Of a stretch of DNA of 64,000 nt, positions 16,798 through 25,697 are shown piece after piece. The translations under genes and the position numbers were made by a program. Within the stretch, counting starts at the first letter, position 1. Each line of letters starts with the position of its first letter. Origin of the DNA: Paenibacillus lacisoli (GTDB lineage Bacteria; Bacillota; Bacilli; Paenibacillales; Paenibacillaceae); contig NZ_JAUQTB010000010.1 of assembly GCF_030580655.1 (NCBI RefSeq), positions 1-64,000 on the forward strand. The letters are read 5' to 3'. Below the pieces are notes generated by a model that worked only from the letters and a program-made list of their open reading frames with translations, did no database searches and was not told the origin of the DNA.

Positions 16798-18009
16798 CTA
16801 ATGAATCTGCGGACTTTCCTGTTCCCCATCGCCATGCGGTGCCGGCAGCAAATCACGGCAGGCCCGTTCCAGATAAGGATCAGCATGCAAAAAATCACGA
16901 AAAGCGATATATTCTCCCCACAGCTGTTCACGGCTGCCGGCTTGGCCTTTAACCGCCCGAATAAGAATATTCTTCGGCGTGTGCTCCATATCAATAAACT
17001 CCAGCAGTTGGGTCCGGTAGCCCATAATATCCAGCAGCTTCGCCCGGATGCCATCCGTCGCCAGCGCGGAGAATCGTTCCTTGAGAATACCATGGGACAG
17101 CAGCGGATCCAGCACCGGATTCTGAATCTGCGGGAACAGCTCATGCTGACAGCACGGCACCGACAGGATGACCGAGGCCCCCCAGCGGACAGCTTTCTCC
17201 AGCGCCGCATCGGTGGCGGTATCGCAGGCATGCAGTGTCACGACCATATCCACCTGCTTCAATTCATCGTAGTCGGCAATATCCCCAACCAGGAATCGCA
17301 GATCGGTGTAGTCCAGCTTTAAAGCAAGATTACTGCAGTGCTCAATGACATCGGCCTTGAGATCCAGGCCAACCACCTGCAGTTTGCGCCGCTGCTGAAC
17401 CGCAAGGTAATGATAAAGTGCAAAGGTCAGATACGACTTGCCGCAGCCGAAATCTACAATGGTAATCGGTCGGCCCTCCGGCAGATTCGGCATGATGTCC
17501 TCGATCATTTCGAGGAAACGGTTAATCTGCTTGAACTTGTCATATTTTCTGGCCAGCACCTTGCCATCCTCATTCATAATGCCAAGTTCGACCAGGAAAG
17601 GAACGGGTACTCCTTCCTCCAGAACATACTGCTTCTTGCGGTTGTGTGACAGGTCAGCTGCCTGCTTGGAAGGGGTCTTGGTCAGGATGGACACCTTATA
17701 TTTCTTGCTGACCAGGATTTGATAATCCGCCTCAACCGTACAGATCAGACCCTGGCGAAAGGTATCCTCGAATAAGGCAATAAACTGTGCCTCCGCCTCA
17801 TCGGCTGTCAGGTTCTCATGGGTTACTTTGTTCGCCTGATAATAGGCGAACTGATAATACAAATTTTTCTTCAGAACGACCGGTTTGACCTGCACCTTTG
17901 TGTAGGACGCTCCTTCTCTTCGCCGCAGCTGACTTAGCGTAGCGGTAATAATCGTCTGCTCTTCGATAAGTTGTGTGATTAGTTTACGTAGTGAATCCAA
18001 CGGGTACAT
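16798..18009 (-). CDS. SAM-dependent methyltransferase
   Basis: A 403-residue protein. The Rossmann motif I reads TIVDFGCGKSYLTFALYHYL (near residues 180-200), followed by VVGLDLKADVIEHC, the acidic strand 2. A catalytic-type loop HACDTATDAAL and SVPCCQHEL follows. This arrangement resembles the Methyltransf_32 group (related to TRMT13/GSTCD), where the N-terminal 140 residues form a separate substrate-binding domain. Target unknown; RNA is likely by family. The start ATG has only a weak upstream GAAAGTGAG. It is 26 bases downstream of the DUF6483-like gene and probably co-transcribed. Confidence 0.8.
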   Translation of the reverse strand: MYPLDSLRKLITQLIEEQTIITATLSQLRRREGASYTKVQVKPVVLKKNLYYQFAYYQANKVTHENLTADEAEAQFIALFEDTFRQGLICTVEADYQILVSKKYKVSILTKTPSKQAADLSHNRKKQYVLEEGVPVPFLVELGIMNEDGKVLARKYDKFKQINRFLEMIEDIMPNLPEGRPITIVDFGCGKSYLTFALYHYLAVQQRRKLQVVGLDLKADVIEHCSNLALKLDYTDLRFLVGDIADYDELKQVDMVVTLHACDTATDAALEKAVRWGASVILSVPCCQHELFPQIQNPVLDPLLSHGILKERFSALATDGIRAKLLDIMGYRTQLLEFIDMEHTPKNILIRAVKGQAGSREQLWGEYIAFRDFLHADPYLERACRDLLPAPHGDGEQESPQIH

Positions 18010-18035
18010 CTCACTTTCACTGTTGATTTCATGCG

Positions 18036-18692
18036 CTATTCGACCGGCCCGCGCTGCAGCAGGCCGTTAAGCCCCTCCTGTACTTCGTCCAGCGGCAGAC
18101 CGCCCGCTTCCAGCTCTTCAGGGTTACGGGTCAGCAGCCGCTCGTAAAAAGCAACCGCTTCAGAACGAAGCTCCGGCGTGTCCCGTACCAGGCGGTACCA
18201 GAGGTTCTCGGCTTCATCGAACTTCTGCTGTTCTTCATGGAACCGGGCCAGCAGCATACGGGTCTGCTGAGGCAGCTTATAATCCTTGACCGCCGCCAGG
18301 GTATCCCTGATGCGATCACCCAGCTGCTGCGGCTCACGGGCCGCACCGTTCAGATCGCTGTATATATATAAATGCAGGGATTTGATCAGACGTACGATTC
18401 CTTCGTCCTGTTCCCCCTGATCCAGCAGTACCCGGCCTTCTTCTTCAAGAATACGGGCAACCTGCTGTACCTTATCCACTTCTACACCGTCCCGCAAGCG
18501 GAACCATTCGATAATGTCCTCAGCGGACATGGAATTCAGCAGCCGCGAGTTAAGACGGAACTGTTTACGGAGAAGCTCATCCAGCTCTAGCAGGGCTTCG
18601 GTATGCTTCTTGTCCTGCTTCAATGTGAACACTCTTGCTACCACATCGGTCATTTCTTCAATCATTCGTACCAGATAATCACGTCTCAGCAT
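18036..18692 (-). CDS. DUF6483-like helical-repeat protein
   Basis: A 218-residue all-helical cytosolic protein (MLRRDYLVRMIEEMTDVVARV...). Helix pairs near residues 20-45, 110-125 and 135-190 resemble TPR-like hairpins (FDEAENLWYRLVRDTPELRSEAVAFYERLL). It resembles the uncharacterised Firmicute family I know as DUF6483; the function is unknown. AGGCGG lies eight bases before the ATG. It is followed closely by the methyltransferase gene. Confidence 0.65.
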   Translation of the reverse strand: MLRRDYLVRMIEEMTDVVARVFTLKQDKKHTEALLELDELLRKQFRLNSRLLNSMSAEDIIEWFRLRDGVEVDKVQQVARILEEEGRVLLDQGEQDEGIVRLIKSLHLYIYSDLNGAAREPQQLGDRIRDTLAAVKDYKLPQQTRMLLARFHEEQQKFDEAENLWYRLVRDTPELRSEAVAFYERLLTRNPEELEAGGLPLDEVQEGLNGLLQRGPVE

Positions 18693-18767
18693 TCCTCTTG
18701 CCGCCTTTCCCCTTTATCCTCTTGATTGTACGCTACTCCATCCCAAATGCCAAATGGATACGGCAAA

Positions 18768-18792
18768 CAGGCCGGGACTGCCGCCCGGCCTG
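18768..18792 (-). terminator. hairpin after the alpha/beta hydrolase gene
   Basis: CAGGCCGGG and CCCGGCCTG pair perfectly over nine bases with a seven-base loop. Only TTTG follows on the minus strand, so termination may be incomplete. It begins 46 bases after the hydrolase stop. Confidence 0.6.
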
Positions 18793-18837
18793 AATATACA
18801 GATAAAGATGGTAAACATATGATCAGGTATAATACTC

Positions 18838-19638
18838 TTACTTGACTGCAGTGCTGGCTGCTCCGATGAACTGAACGATAATTTCTGCCAGCTTCTGCGG
18901 AGCTTCGATCAGGCTCATATGACCCGCATCTGAAATGACAGCCTGGGTTACATTTTTTTTATCGACCGTGAAGGTACGTTCTGCAGGTACAATCTGATCC
19001 TTCTCACCAGCCACGAGCAGGACAGGAAGGGTTGTCGCAGAGAGAACGTCCCGGCGGTCCGGACGCTCGCGCATAGCCAGTGCTGTACCTACAGCTCCCT
19101 GCGGCGGTGTACGGTAACCAATCTCGCTGATTCTGGCCAGCCACTCCGGATGCGTCTCCACATGTTCGGGAGCAAACAAGCCTGGCGTCATACCATCAAT
19201 GAAGTCGGTAATGCCTTGGGACTGAATGGTGGATACGGCCTTCAGTCTCTTTTCCTTTCCCTCTTCGGTATCGTCATGGGCGGTAGAATGGATCAGTCCG
19301 AAACGCTCCAGACGATGCGCATGACGCTGGGCTATCGACAGCGTAATATAGCCGCCCAGCGAATGACCTAATACCGTCGCCTTCTCAATCTTCAATTCAT
19401 TCAGCAGGGAGATGACATCGTCAGCCATCTGCTCAATGGTATAAGCCCCCATTGGCGCATCAGACAACCCATGGCCGCGCAGATCCGGTACAATGCACCG
19501 ATAGTGCTTGCTCAGATAAGGTACGACTTCTTCCCAGTAAGCGGAGCTTCCACAAAAACCATGAAGAAGGACTACGACGTCCCCTTTTCCCTGGTCAACG
19601 TAACAGAGATGCTGTCCATCGCACAAGATCTTTTCCAT
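18838..19638 (-). CDS. alpha/beta-fold hydrolase
   Basis: A 266-residue alpha/beta hydrolase. The oxyanion HG motif (VVVLLHGFCGSSAYW), the nucleophile elbow GHSLGG (serine near residue 94), an acidic residue in VAGEKDQIVP and the catalytic histidine in SDAGHMSLIEAP are all present. This set fits esterases, lactonases or haloperoxidase-like enzymes; the substrate cannot be assigned. AGAAGG is seven bases before the ATG. Confidence 0.88.
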   Translation of the reverse strand: MEKILCDGQHLCYVDQGKGDVVVLLHGFCGSSAYWEEVVPYLSKHYRCIVPDLRGHGLSDAPMGAYTIEQMADDVISLLNELKIEKATVLGHSLGGYITLSIAQRHAHRLERFGLIHSTAHDDTEEGKEKRLKAVSTIQSQGITDFIDGMTPGLFAPEHVETHPEWLARISEIGYRTPPQGAVGTALAMRERPDRRDVLSATTLPVLLVAGEKDQIVPAERTFTVDKKNVTQAVISDAGHMSLIEAPQKLAEIIVQFIGAASTAVK

Positions 19639-19720
19639 GCTAATACCTTCTTTCTATATATGTATACTTGCCGGCAGGCCGGCTTGGTCAAACCAATGTA
19701 TATTATTAAGCAAAACTGGC

Positions 19721-20317
19721 TTATCTGAAACCATATTCAGCAGTTCCATGTTGTGGATGGAGTCCGAATCCTGCCGCTGCAGACTTGGCAATGATGGATG
19801 CCATACCAAGCACGTGGTGCAAAGATGTCATTTGCAGGGTTGCATAAGGACGGGGGCCCTGTTCATTCACAACAGCAGCTATACTGTAATGCCCAACCGC
19901 TGGCAGATCCAGTCCGATGGAAGCAGCCGGATATAAGGGCGAGTCAGCGGTCAAGAAACTTCCAACCGCACCAGGCTGGCCAAGGCAGGCATCAATGGCG
20001 ATCACGATTCGTTGTTTTGGGACCTGCTGCAGTCTCCGGCTCAGATTGCTCGCATCACAGGGATTCACCATCGTTCCTATAACATCCTGAAAGCCCTGCT
20101 CCAGCAGCATAGTCCCTGTTAATGGACCTAATGCATCGCCGGTTGACCGGTCCGTTCCGATGCATAGGAATGTTATGTTTTCTAATGGATGAAGAGCGTG
20201 AATCCCTGCAAAAAAAGCTTGCAGTCCTCTGCCTTCTACCTTCGTGGGCCGGGCTGGCTGAGAATGCATTTCGGTTTTTCGGCGTCGGCTGCTCGCTTTA
20301 CGGGTGTAAATGGACAC
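19721..20317 (-). CDS. yyaC: YyaC-type spore protein (DUF1256)
   Basis: A 198-residue protein with the YyaC signature LCIGTDRSTGDALGPLTG and the following AIDACLGQPGAVGSF block, related in fold to the spore germination protease GPR. In Bacillus, YyaC is associated with sporulation, and its protease role is presumed. The GTG start has AAAAGGAG about 12 bases upstream. The presence of this gene supports a spore-forming host. Confidence 0.88.
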   Translation of the reverse strand: MSIYTRKASSRRRKTEMHSQPARPTKVEGRGLQAFFAGIHALHPLENITFLCIGTDRSTGDALGPLTGTMLLEQGFQDVIGTMVNPCDASNLSRRLQQVPKQRIVIAIDACLGQPGAVGSFLTADSPLYPAASIGLDLPAVGHYSIAAVVNEQGPRPYATLQMTSLHHVLGMASIIAKSAAAGFGLHPQHGTAEYGFR

Positions 20318-20528
20318 GCTGCTGTCTCTCTCCTTTTAATCATAATGACAAACCTGCTTTTGCAGCTAACTGCAGTAATATCAATACATTTTAACACGAA
20401 ACCAAAATCTTTAATGATGTATTAATTGTACTTCAAGCCTTGTGGATGGGCAAAAAAAATGGTAGACCGCTATCGGTCATGTTACAATACAGGCAACCTC
20501 TGTTTATGTTGAAAGGATGAGTACTGGA

Positions 20529-20753
20529 ATGGATTTAACGCAACCGACACAGGCAAACATAGAATTCATGATTGAGGGTATCAAGACTAAGCTTCGGATG
20601 GCCAGCGGTGCTGCCATGCAGGCTTCGGCATTCTCTGTAGAACAGTATGAGGATATCCATGATGTCTATGATATGGTTATGAACAAGCCGAATCTGAGTA
20701 TTTCTGAGGTCGAAGCGATTGTGTCCGAGCTGGGACGGCTTCGCAAGGCCTGA
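20529..20753 (+). CDS. yfkK: YfkK/DUF1128 family protein
   Basis: A 74-residue small acidic protein (MDLTQPTQANIEFMIEGIKTKL...) matching the DUF1128 family typified by Bacillus YfkK. I chose the second ATG (20529) because it aligns with the YfkK N-terminus and gives normal spacing from AAAGGATGAG; the ATG at 20517 overlaps that site. Function unknown. Upstream, GACCGCTATCGGTC (GACCG-N4-CGGTC) overlaps the likely promoter next to a TACAAT -10, and could be an operator. Confidence 0.82.
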   Translation: MDLTQPTQANIEFMIEGIKTKLRMASGAAMQASAFSVEQYEDIHDVYDMVMNKPNLSISEVEAIVSELGRLRKA

Positions 20754-20782
20754 TATCACTGTGAATGACAATGCGAACGAAC

Positions 20783-20824
20783 AAAGCCACCCTTCTGCTG
20801 TGCCAACAGCCGGAGGGTGGCTTT
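20783..20824. terminator. bidirectional terminator between yfkK and the pirin gene
   Basis: AAAGCCACCCT (20783-20793) pairs with AGGGTGGCTTT (20814-20824). It lies 30 bases from each converging stop codon, so it probably serves both genes. Confidence 0.7.
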
Positions 20825-20852
20825 ATAATATACTTATATTGCAGCCTAATCA

Positions 20853-21587
20853 TTAAGGCATATCGGTCAGCATCCATTCGGTCGGGCCTTGATGTCCTTG
20901 TGAAAGGATTTTTAGCTTACTGCTTGTCTGAATCCGGGCAGCGTCGCCCGTATTCAGCTGCAGGGTACCTTCCTCACAGGATATTTCAAGACTGCCTTCC
21001 AGCACAAACAGATGAAGGCGCCGCTGACCGCTGTGCCTGGACCTATACTCAAGCTGCTTATCTTCGTCCAGACGGGACACATAAAGATCTACCTCCTGAT
21101 CCATGCGAAGACCCCCCTCCTGTACTCCCGCCCCTCCTGATAAGATGACAGGCAGCAGAACATTTAATCGTTCTTCCTCAGTAAAGGATCGATAATTGTA
21201 CGCTGGCTCTGTATCGCGCGTTCTCGGCAAAAACCACATTTGAATATAGCGAACATCTTCCTGCTGGGAAGCATTGTATTCACGATGCCTGATACCTGAA
21301 CCTGCCGTCAGTACCTGTACACTTCCAGGCTCCAGAATCTGAACATGACCCAGCGAATCATAATGCTGCAGCCTTCCTGAATATACATAGCTTACCAGTT
21401 CCAGATCGTGATGAAGCTGCTCTTCCTGCTCTTCTCCAGGGTTCATGATGTTATCGTTATGCAGCAGACAGCAGCCAAAATGTGCATTGTGGGGATCATC
21501 CAGATTCCCATATGAGAAACTGAGTTCACTGTGCATCCCGCGGCGCTCGTCGGTCTTTCGTTGTTCCGAAGTTATAACTTTAATCAT
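20853..21587 (-). CDS. pirin family protein
   Basis: A 244-residue bicupin of the pirin/YhhW type. The N-terminal cupin has the metal-ligand pattern HHDLELVSYVYSG...SGIRHREYN, a variant of the usual HPHxxxE...H ligands. The C-terminal cupin (about 150-240) is degenerate. Some relatives have quercetinase activity in vitro; the physiological role is unclear. GGAGG lies nine bases before the ATG. Confidence 0.85.
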   Translation of the reverse strand: MIKVITSEQRKTDERRGMHSELSFSYGNLDDPHNAHFGCCLLHNDNIMNPGEEQEEQLHHDLELVSYVYSGRLQHYDSLGHVQILEPGSVQVLTAGSGIRHREYNASQQEDVRYIQMWFLPRTRDTEPAYNYRSFTEEERLNVLLPVILSGGAGVQEGGLRMDQEVDLYVSRLDEDKQLEYRSRHSGQRRLHLFVLEGSLEISCEEGTLQLNTGDAARIQTSSKLKILSQGHQGPTEWMLTDMP

Positions 21588-21961
21588 GGCGGTCCACCTC
21601 CGTATAAAGTTAGGCCTTTGATTGTAAATCGTAAGATTTACGACTCCTTACCCGCAGGCTTCTGTGCCTAATCATGACTTTGGCGGCCTATCTGCAGTAT
21701 CTACCCTCCTATGACTTCTCTTCTTTGTATTAGTCAAAGCAATCATATTGCCTATCTTCTAAAATTATTTGTAAAGTTCTTATTTCCAGCAATTATTGAA
21801 TAAAAAATCATTTTTACTCTTCTATACTCATCTTTACTTCCAAATCCATGTAATCCCGTGTTTTTTTGTTTCAACCCCAGACAGCCAAGTTTATATATCG
21901 AGTAAGCAAAGCTGAACAGCTAACGAATAACGAAAAATTGGAGAAAGTGAGGCGGTCGAAT
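21588..21961. other. 374-base divergent gap upstream of glsB-like gene
   Basis: An AT-rich region between the divergent pirin and GlsB-like genes. On the plus strand GTTTCA and GTTTAT are 15 bases apart, about 80 bases before the GlsB-like start. That partly matches the sigma-B pattern seen elsewhere in this window, but the -10 fits only four of six bases. Nothing else was recognised. Confidence 0.35.
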
Positions 21962-22219
21962 ATGTGGGGAATTATCATTAGTGTCATCATGGCTATCGTA
22001 ATTGGATTAATCGGTGATGCCCTTGTGGGTCACGATATGCCGGGAGGTATCATCGGTTCCATGGTCGCCGGTTTTGTAGGCGCTTGGATTGGTGCATGGC
22101 TCTTCGGAAACTGGGGTCCTGATATTGCCGGTTTCGCGATTATCCCGGCCATTATCGGTACAGCCATTTTCGTCTTCCTACTGGGTCTGGTATCCAGATT
22201 GTTCCGACGTACCACCTAA
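21962..22219 (+). CDS. GlsB/YeaQ/YmgE family stress-type membrane protein
   Basis: An 85-residue protein with three glycine-rich membrane segments (IISVIMAIVIGLIGDALVG, GIIGSMVAGFVGAWIGAWLFG, GFAIIPAIIGTAIFVFLLGLV), the layout of the GlsB/YeaQ/YmgE (transglycosylase-associated) family, often part of general stress regulons. The ATG at 21962 has GAGGCGG six bases upstream; longer frames lack a ribosome binding site. It is followed 53 bases later by the YtxH-domain gene. Confidence 0.85.
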   Translation: MWGIIISVIMAIVIGLIGDALVGHDMPGGIIGSMVAGFVGAWIGAWLFGNWGPDIAGFAIIPAIIGTAIFVFLLGLVSRLFRRTT

Positions 22220-22272
22220 GTACCGGAGTTCAGGTTGATCATTTGTACACTATAATTAAGGAGTGATTAGTT

Positions 22273-22713
22273 ATGAATAAAGCAGAAACAGAATACCCTG
22301 TACAAAGCGGTTCTACGTTCTCGAAAGGCCTGATTATTGGCGGTCTGATCGGTGCAGCAGCAGCACTTTTATTCGCCCCTAAACCAGGACGTGAATTGCG
22401 CAGTGATTTGTCCGAAAAAGCTGTTACCGTAGGCGGCAAAACCCGCGATGTGGCGTCCGTTGTAGGCACCAAGGCATCCGAGCTGGCCAAAACGGTTTCT
22501 TCCAAGACTTCTGATCTTGCCAAAACGGTAGCCGACAGCAGCAGCAGCATTTTATCCTCCGTGAAAGGTGCTTCGGCTGAAGTCGCAGATCAAGCGGTTC
22601 AGGCGGATAAGGAAGTCATGGAAAGTGCCGCAGAAACAGCTAAAGAAGCTAAAAACGAGATCAGCAGCTCTACAACTTCCAGCTCTAAATCTACATCCGG
22701 TTCTTCCTACTAA
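22273..22713 (+). CDS. YtxH-domain protein
   Basis: A 146-residue protein with one membrane segment (residues 17-35, FSKGLIIGGLIGAAAALLFAP) followed by the YtxH motif KPGRELRSDL. A long low-complexity Ala/Ser/Lys/Glu-rich tail ends in a serine-rich stretch. YtxH-domain proteins are often general-stress (sigma-B) proteins; the repeated A-K-T-V-x-S-K-T-S-D pattern also resembles LEA-like helices. AAGGAGTG precedes the ATG. Probably co-transcribed with the GlsB-like gene. Confidence 0.8.
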   Translation: MNKAETEYPVQSGSTFSKGLIIGGLIGAAAALLFAPKPGRELRSDLSEKAVTVGGKTRDVASVVGTKASELAKTVSSKTSDLAKTVADSSSSILSSVKGASAEVADQAVQADKEVMESAAETAKEAKNEISSSTTSSSKSTSGSSY

Positions 22714-22753
22714 TCCAATATAAACTCTCTTGTGACCAGGAAGAGACCGTGAA

Positions 22754-22780
22754 ATAGCCAGCTCGCTTGGAGCTGGCTAT
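22754..22780 (+). terminator. hairpin after the YtxH-domain gene
   Basis: ATAGCCAGCTC and GAGCTGGCTAT form a perfect 11-base stem with a five-base loop, 40 bases after the stop. Only TGTTATT follows, so the T run is poor. Confidence 0.65.
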
Positions 22781-22834
22781 TGTTATTGTAACGAAATTTT
22801 GAATTATTATTATGTTCCAGAAAGGCGTGAGACC

Positions 22835-23275
22835 ATGAGTAAAGCCAGTCCCTACCCACAGCGCGGCTCCCGGCCGTCAGATCAGAACACCCGCACCCTT
22901 AAGGCTGACCCTGCCTCAGCGCAAACCGATGACAAGAAGGCTTCCAAAGTTAACAGCTATGAGGTCGATGAACATCCATTCGAACTCCGCCATGAAGTTA
23001 AACGGCTGAATACCCGTCTGGATAAAATTGCGGACACCCTGGAGAAATCAGATTTCATGGATATGCTCCAAAATTACACGAGTCCCAAAAAGCGGATTAT
23101 CAGTAACCTCACTGCAGGTATAGCCAGAGGATTAGGACTTTCCCTGGGCACAGTTGTCATTTTAGCTCTGCTTGTCTGGATTCTGACGCTTCTCGTCAAT
23201 TTGAATCTGCCGATCGTGGGCGAATACATCGCCAATCTGCTGGACTTGATTCAGAGTTCACGGAGCACTTCTTAA
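22835..23275 (+). CDS. DUF5665-type membrane protein
   Basis: A 146-residue protein with a hydrophilic, charged N-terminal 75 residues including a short coiled coil (HEVKRLNTRLDKIADTLEK). One C-terminal membrane region follows (about 98-125, LSLGTVVILALLVWILTLLV). The layout matches the family I know as DUF5665. The ATG at 22835 has GAAAGG ten bases upstream. Located with other small stress-type membrane proteins; the function is unknown. Confidence 0.7.
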   Translation: MSKASPYPQRGSRPSDQNTRTLKADPASAQTDDKKASKVNSYEVDEHPFELRHEVKRLNTRLDKIADTLEKSDFMDMLQNYTSPKKRIISNLTAGIARGLGLSLGTVVILALLVWILTLLVNLNLPIVGEYIANLLDLIQSSRSTS

Positions 23276-23308
23276 ACAAGCTTATACTTATACAAGAACC
23301 AACGTACA

Positions 23309-23354
23309 AGAACCCAAACTGCGGAGCAAACGATACGCAGACATGGGTTCTTTT
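23309..23354. terminator. bidirectional terminator
   Basis: AGAACCCA and TGGGTTCT form an outer stem and CTGCG/CGCAG an inner one, followed by TTTT. It lies between the converging DUF5665 gene and the corA-like gene. Confidence 0.7.
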
Positions 23355-23359
23355 GGTCT

Positions 23360-24334
23360 CTAGAGATTTTTACGTTTGCTGTTGTTCTTCAAGAGGTCTC
23401 CTGTCCAACCTTTCGCTCTCATCCAGCCATACATCCCCGCCATGCAGGATAAGGTAAACGTAATTGTAAAAGCAAATCCCCAGCCTGTCTTTATCCATGG
23501 CAGATTCTCGAAGTTCATCCCCCAGATGGCACCTACTACGGTAGCTGGAGTAAACACCGAGGTTACGATGGTCAGTGTCTTCATAATTTCGTTGCCCCGA
23601 AAGGCAGACACGGCATCATCGATAGATATCAGCGTGCTGATTTCCTTCTCGTAATGGTTAATCAGCTGCTGCAGGCGCTCAACACGATGAAACAGGTGGG
23701 AGTAAAAACGGCTTTTATTTAGCTCTTCCTCCGTAAATGCCTCCTTGGAGGCAGTAATAAATTCGGCAAAAGGGATACACAGATTGCTCCAGAAGAGGAG
23801 TTCAAAGCGTGCATCCAAAATTCGGTCCATTAAGGTACGGGTATTCCTGTCATGCATTTCGTCTTCCAGCTCACGCAGATTAATCTCAAACCGGTCCATC
23901 CCCCGCTGGAAATAATGCAGGACGGTGCGTGCCAGCACAAACATACCGTCTACGGCATCCCCGCACTGGTGCAGCATAACCGTCCGGTCTTTATTTTTCA
24001 TTGTTTCCCGGGTATGCTCATCCAGATTGACGGTAAACAAGCGATCACGAGAGACATAAAAGTGGAATACATTACAGCTTCGCCGTGAATCAATATGTTC
24101 CTTGACGGAGTATAATAAGGTTCCGAAAATAACGGGATGTATGCCATCCGGGAAGCGGACAGAGATATAATTGGTCTCATAGCGCTCGGTTAGCTTCAAC
24201 CATTCTACAGTCTCCGGATGCTTGGACTTCAGCTCCTGAATCTGCTCCGCCTGCATATCTTCCCCTGCAATATCTACCCATTCCCATGAACCGGCAAAAG
24301 ATAACACTGTGTAATGCGGCTGCAGATCAACCAT
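23360..24334 (-). CDS. CorA-type magnesium transporter family protein
   Basis: A 324-residue CorA-superfamily protein. The diagnostic GMN motif at the end of the first C-terminal membrane helix is present (WGMNFENLPW), with two membrane segments near 262-282 and 295-315. The cytoplasmic N-terminal domain carries the long helical stretch (RFEINLRELEDEMHDRN...). CorA pentamers conduct Mg2+ or related divalent cations; specificity is inferred. The ATG at 24334 has AAAGGAG eight bases upstream. It follows the sigB terminator and is monocistronic. Confidence 0.88.
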   Translation of the reverse strand: MVDLQPHYTVLSFAGSWEWVDIAGEDMQAEQIQELKSKHPETVEWLKLTERYETNYISVRFPDGIHPVIFGTLLYSVKEHIDSRRSCNVFHFYVSRDRLFTVNLDEHTRETMKNKDRTVMLHQCGDAVDGMFVLARTVLHYFQRGMDRFEINLRELEDEMHDRNTRTLMDRILDARFELLFWSNLCIPFAEFITASKEAFTEEELNKSRFYSHLFHRVERLQQLINHYEKEISTLISIDDAVSAFRGNEIMKTLTIVTSVFTPATVVGAIWGMNFENLPWIKTGWGFAFTITFTLSCMAGMYGWMRAKGWTGDLLKNNSKRKNL

Positions 24335-24373
24335 TCGTAGCTCTCCTTTCTGTAGCTGATGTGAATATGCTTC

Positions 24374-24419
24374 AAAAAAGGACACGCTATACATCCCGCA
24401 GGATAATCGCGTGTCCTTT
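24374..24419 (-). terminator. terminator of the rsbV-rsbW-sigB operon
   Basis: AAAGGACACGC and GCGTGTCCTTT form an 11-base stem with an inner ATCC/GGAT pairing, followed by a T run on the minus strand. It is 41 bases after the sigB stop. Confidence 0.8.
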
Positions 24420-24459
24420 CACAATCTATGGAATTGATTATAGAAATGAGTACTTCCCA

Positions 24460-25230
24460 TTAGAACGATGAGTTTGACATGATCTGCTTCAATTTCTCAG
24501 TAGCGCGCTTCTGAATGCGCGAGACACTCATCTGCGATACGCCAAGCTTTTGTGCTATAGCTCGCTGTGATTGCCCATCCTGGAAAGCCAGAAGCAATAC
24601 CTTCTGTTCCTGTTCCTTGAGTTGGCTGAGTGCCTGCTGCAAATCCATCCGCTTCTCAACCGCATCAAAGTCGTTGACATCTGCGCTGATCAGCTCTCCC
24701 AGCGTCGCTGCACTTTCTTCCTGTGATAACGGTGAGTCCAGGGATACGTAATGGTAACATTCACGTCCCGCCAACACTTCAACCGTTTCCTCCACGGAAA
24801 GGTCTAGATATTCAGCGATTTCCTTAACATCCGGAGACCGCTCCAGCTTCACGGTTAATTCATCGATAGCATGCTGTACCAGTGCGCCCTTTTCCTTGAT
24901 GCGCCGAGGTACCTGTATGTACCATGACTTATCCCGAAGGAAATTTTTCATATGTCCGATCATGGATTTCATAGCATAGGGCTCAAAAGGAATACCCAGA
25001 TTAACATCATACTGCTGCAGAAGTCTTATAAGTGCCATTTGGCCGGTCTGATATAAATCCTCGTACAGATCGGGACGGTTTCGTGCGATTTTGCCCGCAG
25101 CCATCTTTACCATAGGCTCATATTTACGAATAAGGACTGTCGCAATTTCATTATCCTTCGTCTGCTGGTATTCCCAAATCAGCCCTACAGCTTCGTCCAT
25201 GGACTCAGGGGGAGTCACATTTTCATTCAT
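24460..25230 (-). CDS. sigB: RNA polymerase sigma factor SigB
   Basis: A 256-residue sigma-70 factor of the SigB/SigF/SigG class. Region 2 (DLYEDLYQTGQMALIRLLQQYD, with the DNA-melting RDKSWYIQVPRR), region 3 (ERSPDVKEIAEYLDLSVEETVE) and region 4 helix-turn-helix (QRAIAQKLGVSQMSVSRIQKRA) are all present. It is assigned as SigB rather than SigF or SigG because it follows rsbV and rsbW and has no SpoIIA context. It overlaps rsbW by four bases (ATGA), so the two are translationally coupled. SigB directs the general stress response once RsbW releases it. A sigma-B-like promoter precedes rsbV, suggesting positive autoregulation. Confidence 0.93.
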   Translation of the reverse strand: MNENVTPPESMDEAVGLIWEYQQTKDNEIATVLIRKYEPMVKMAAGKIARNRPDLYEDLYQTGQMALIRLLQQYDVNLGIPFEPYAMKSMIGHMKNFLRDKSWYIQVPRRIKEKGALVQHAIDELTVKLERSPDVKEIAEYLDLSVEETVEVLAGRECYHYVSLDSPLSQEESAATLGELISADVNDFDAVEKRMDLQQALSQLKEQEQKVLLLAFQDGQSQRAIAQKLGVSQMSVSRIQKRATEKLKQIMSNSSF

Positions 25231-25679
25231 ACTTTCTCCTCACTTCTTGTGAGACGCTTGTAGAGTACCACTTTGGTTCCCTTTCCAGCTTCATTTGTTA
25301 CGCTGACATCATCCATAAGCGCCTGCATGAGATAGAATCCCAACCCGCCGATCTGAACATCGTGAATGTCCTTGTCATGCAGAGTTGTGCGATCTGCGGC
25401 ATGTTCCACACGGTCAAAGCTTTCGCCTTCGTCTTTAACAATGATGGATAATGCTTCTTCGTCAAATTCAAAAGAAACTTCAACCATGCCATGCTCCTGT
25501 CCATACGCGTACAAAACCGAGTTGTTGCATGCTTCGGACACAGCTACCTTCATATCTTCAATATCTTCGTAAGAGAATCCCATTTTGGAAGCAATTCCGT
25601 ACAAGTTGAGTCTTACAATATCCACAAATTCTGCGGTCGCCGGCAAATTGAGTACTACTTTTTGAATTTCAGCGTTCAT
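25227..25679 (-). CDS. rsbW: anti-sigma-B factor serine kinase RsbW
   Basis: A 150-residue GHKL-type kinase. The ATP-binding N-box is visible as KVAVSEACNNSVLYAY, the G1 box as VKDEGESFD, and the C-terminal GGLGFYLMQALMDDV block matches RsbW/SpoIIAB. RsbW binds and inhibits SigB and phosphorylates the anti-anti-sigma factor RsbV. It is 18 bases downstream of rsbV and overlaps sigB by four bases. Confidence 0.93.
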   Translation of the reverse strand: MNAEIQKVVLNLPATAEFVDIVRLNLYGIASKMGFSYEDIEDMKVAVSEACNNSVLYAYGQEHGMVEVSFEFDEEALSIIVKDEGESFDRVEHAADRTTLHDKDIHDVQIGGLGFYLMQALMDDVSVTNEAGKGTKVVLYKRLTRSEEKV

Positions 25680-25697
25680 TCCTTCTTCGATCCTTTC

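Noticed and set aside
22220..22272. A TTCAGG-N16-TATAAT promoter just before the YtxH-domain gene
   Set aside because: Its transcription start would fall on the ribosome binding site, leaving no usable leader; co-transcription with the GlsB-like gene is more likely.
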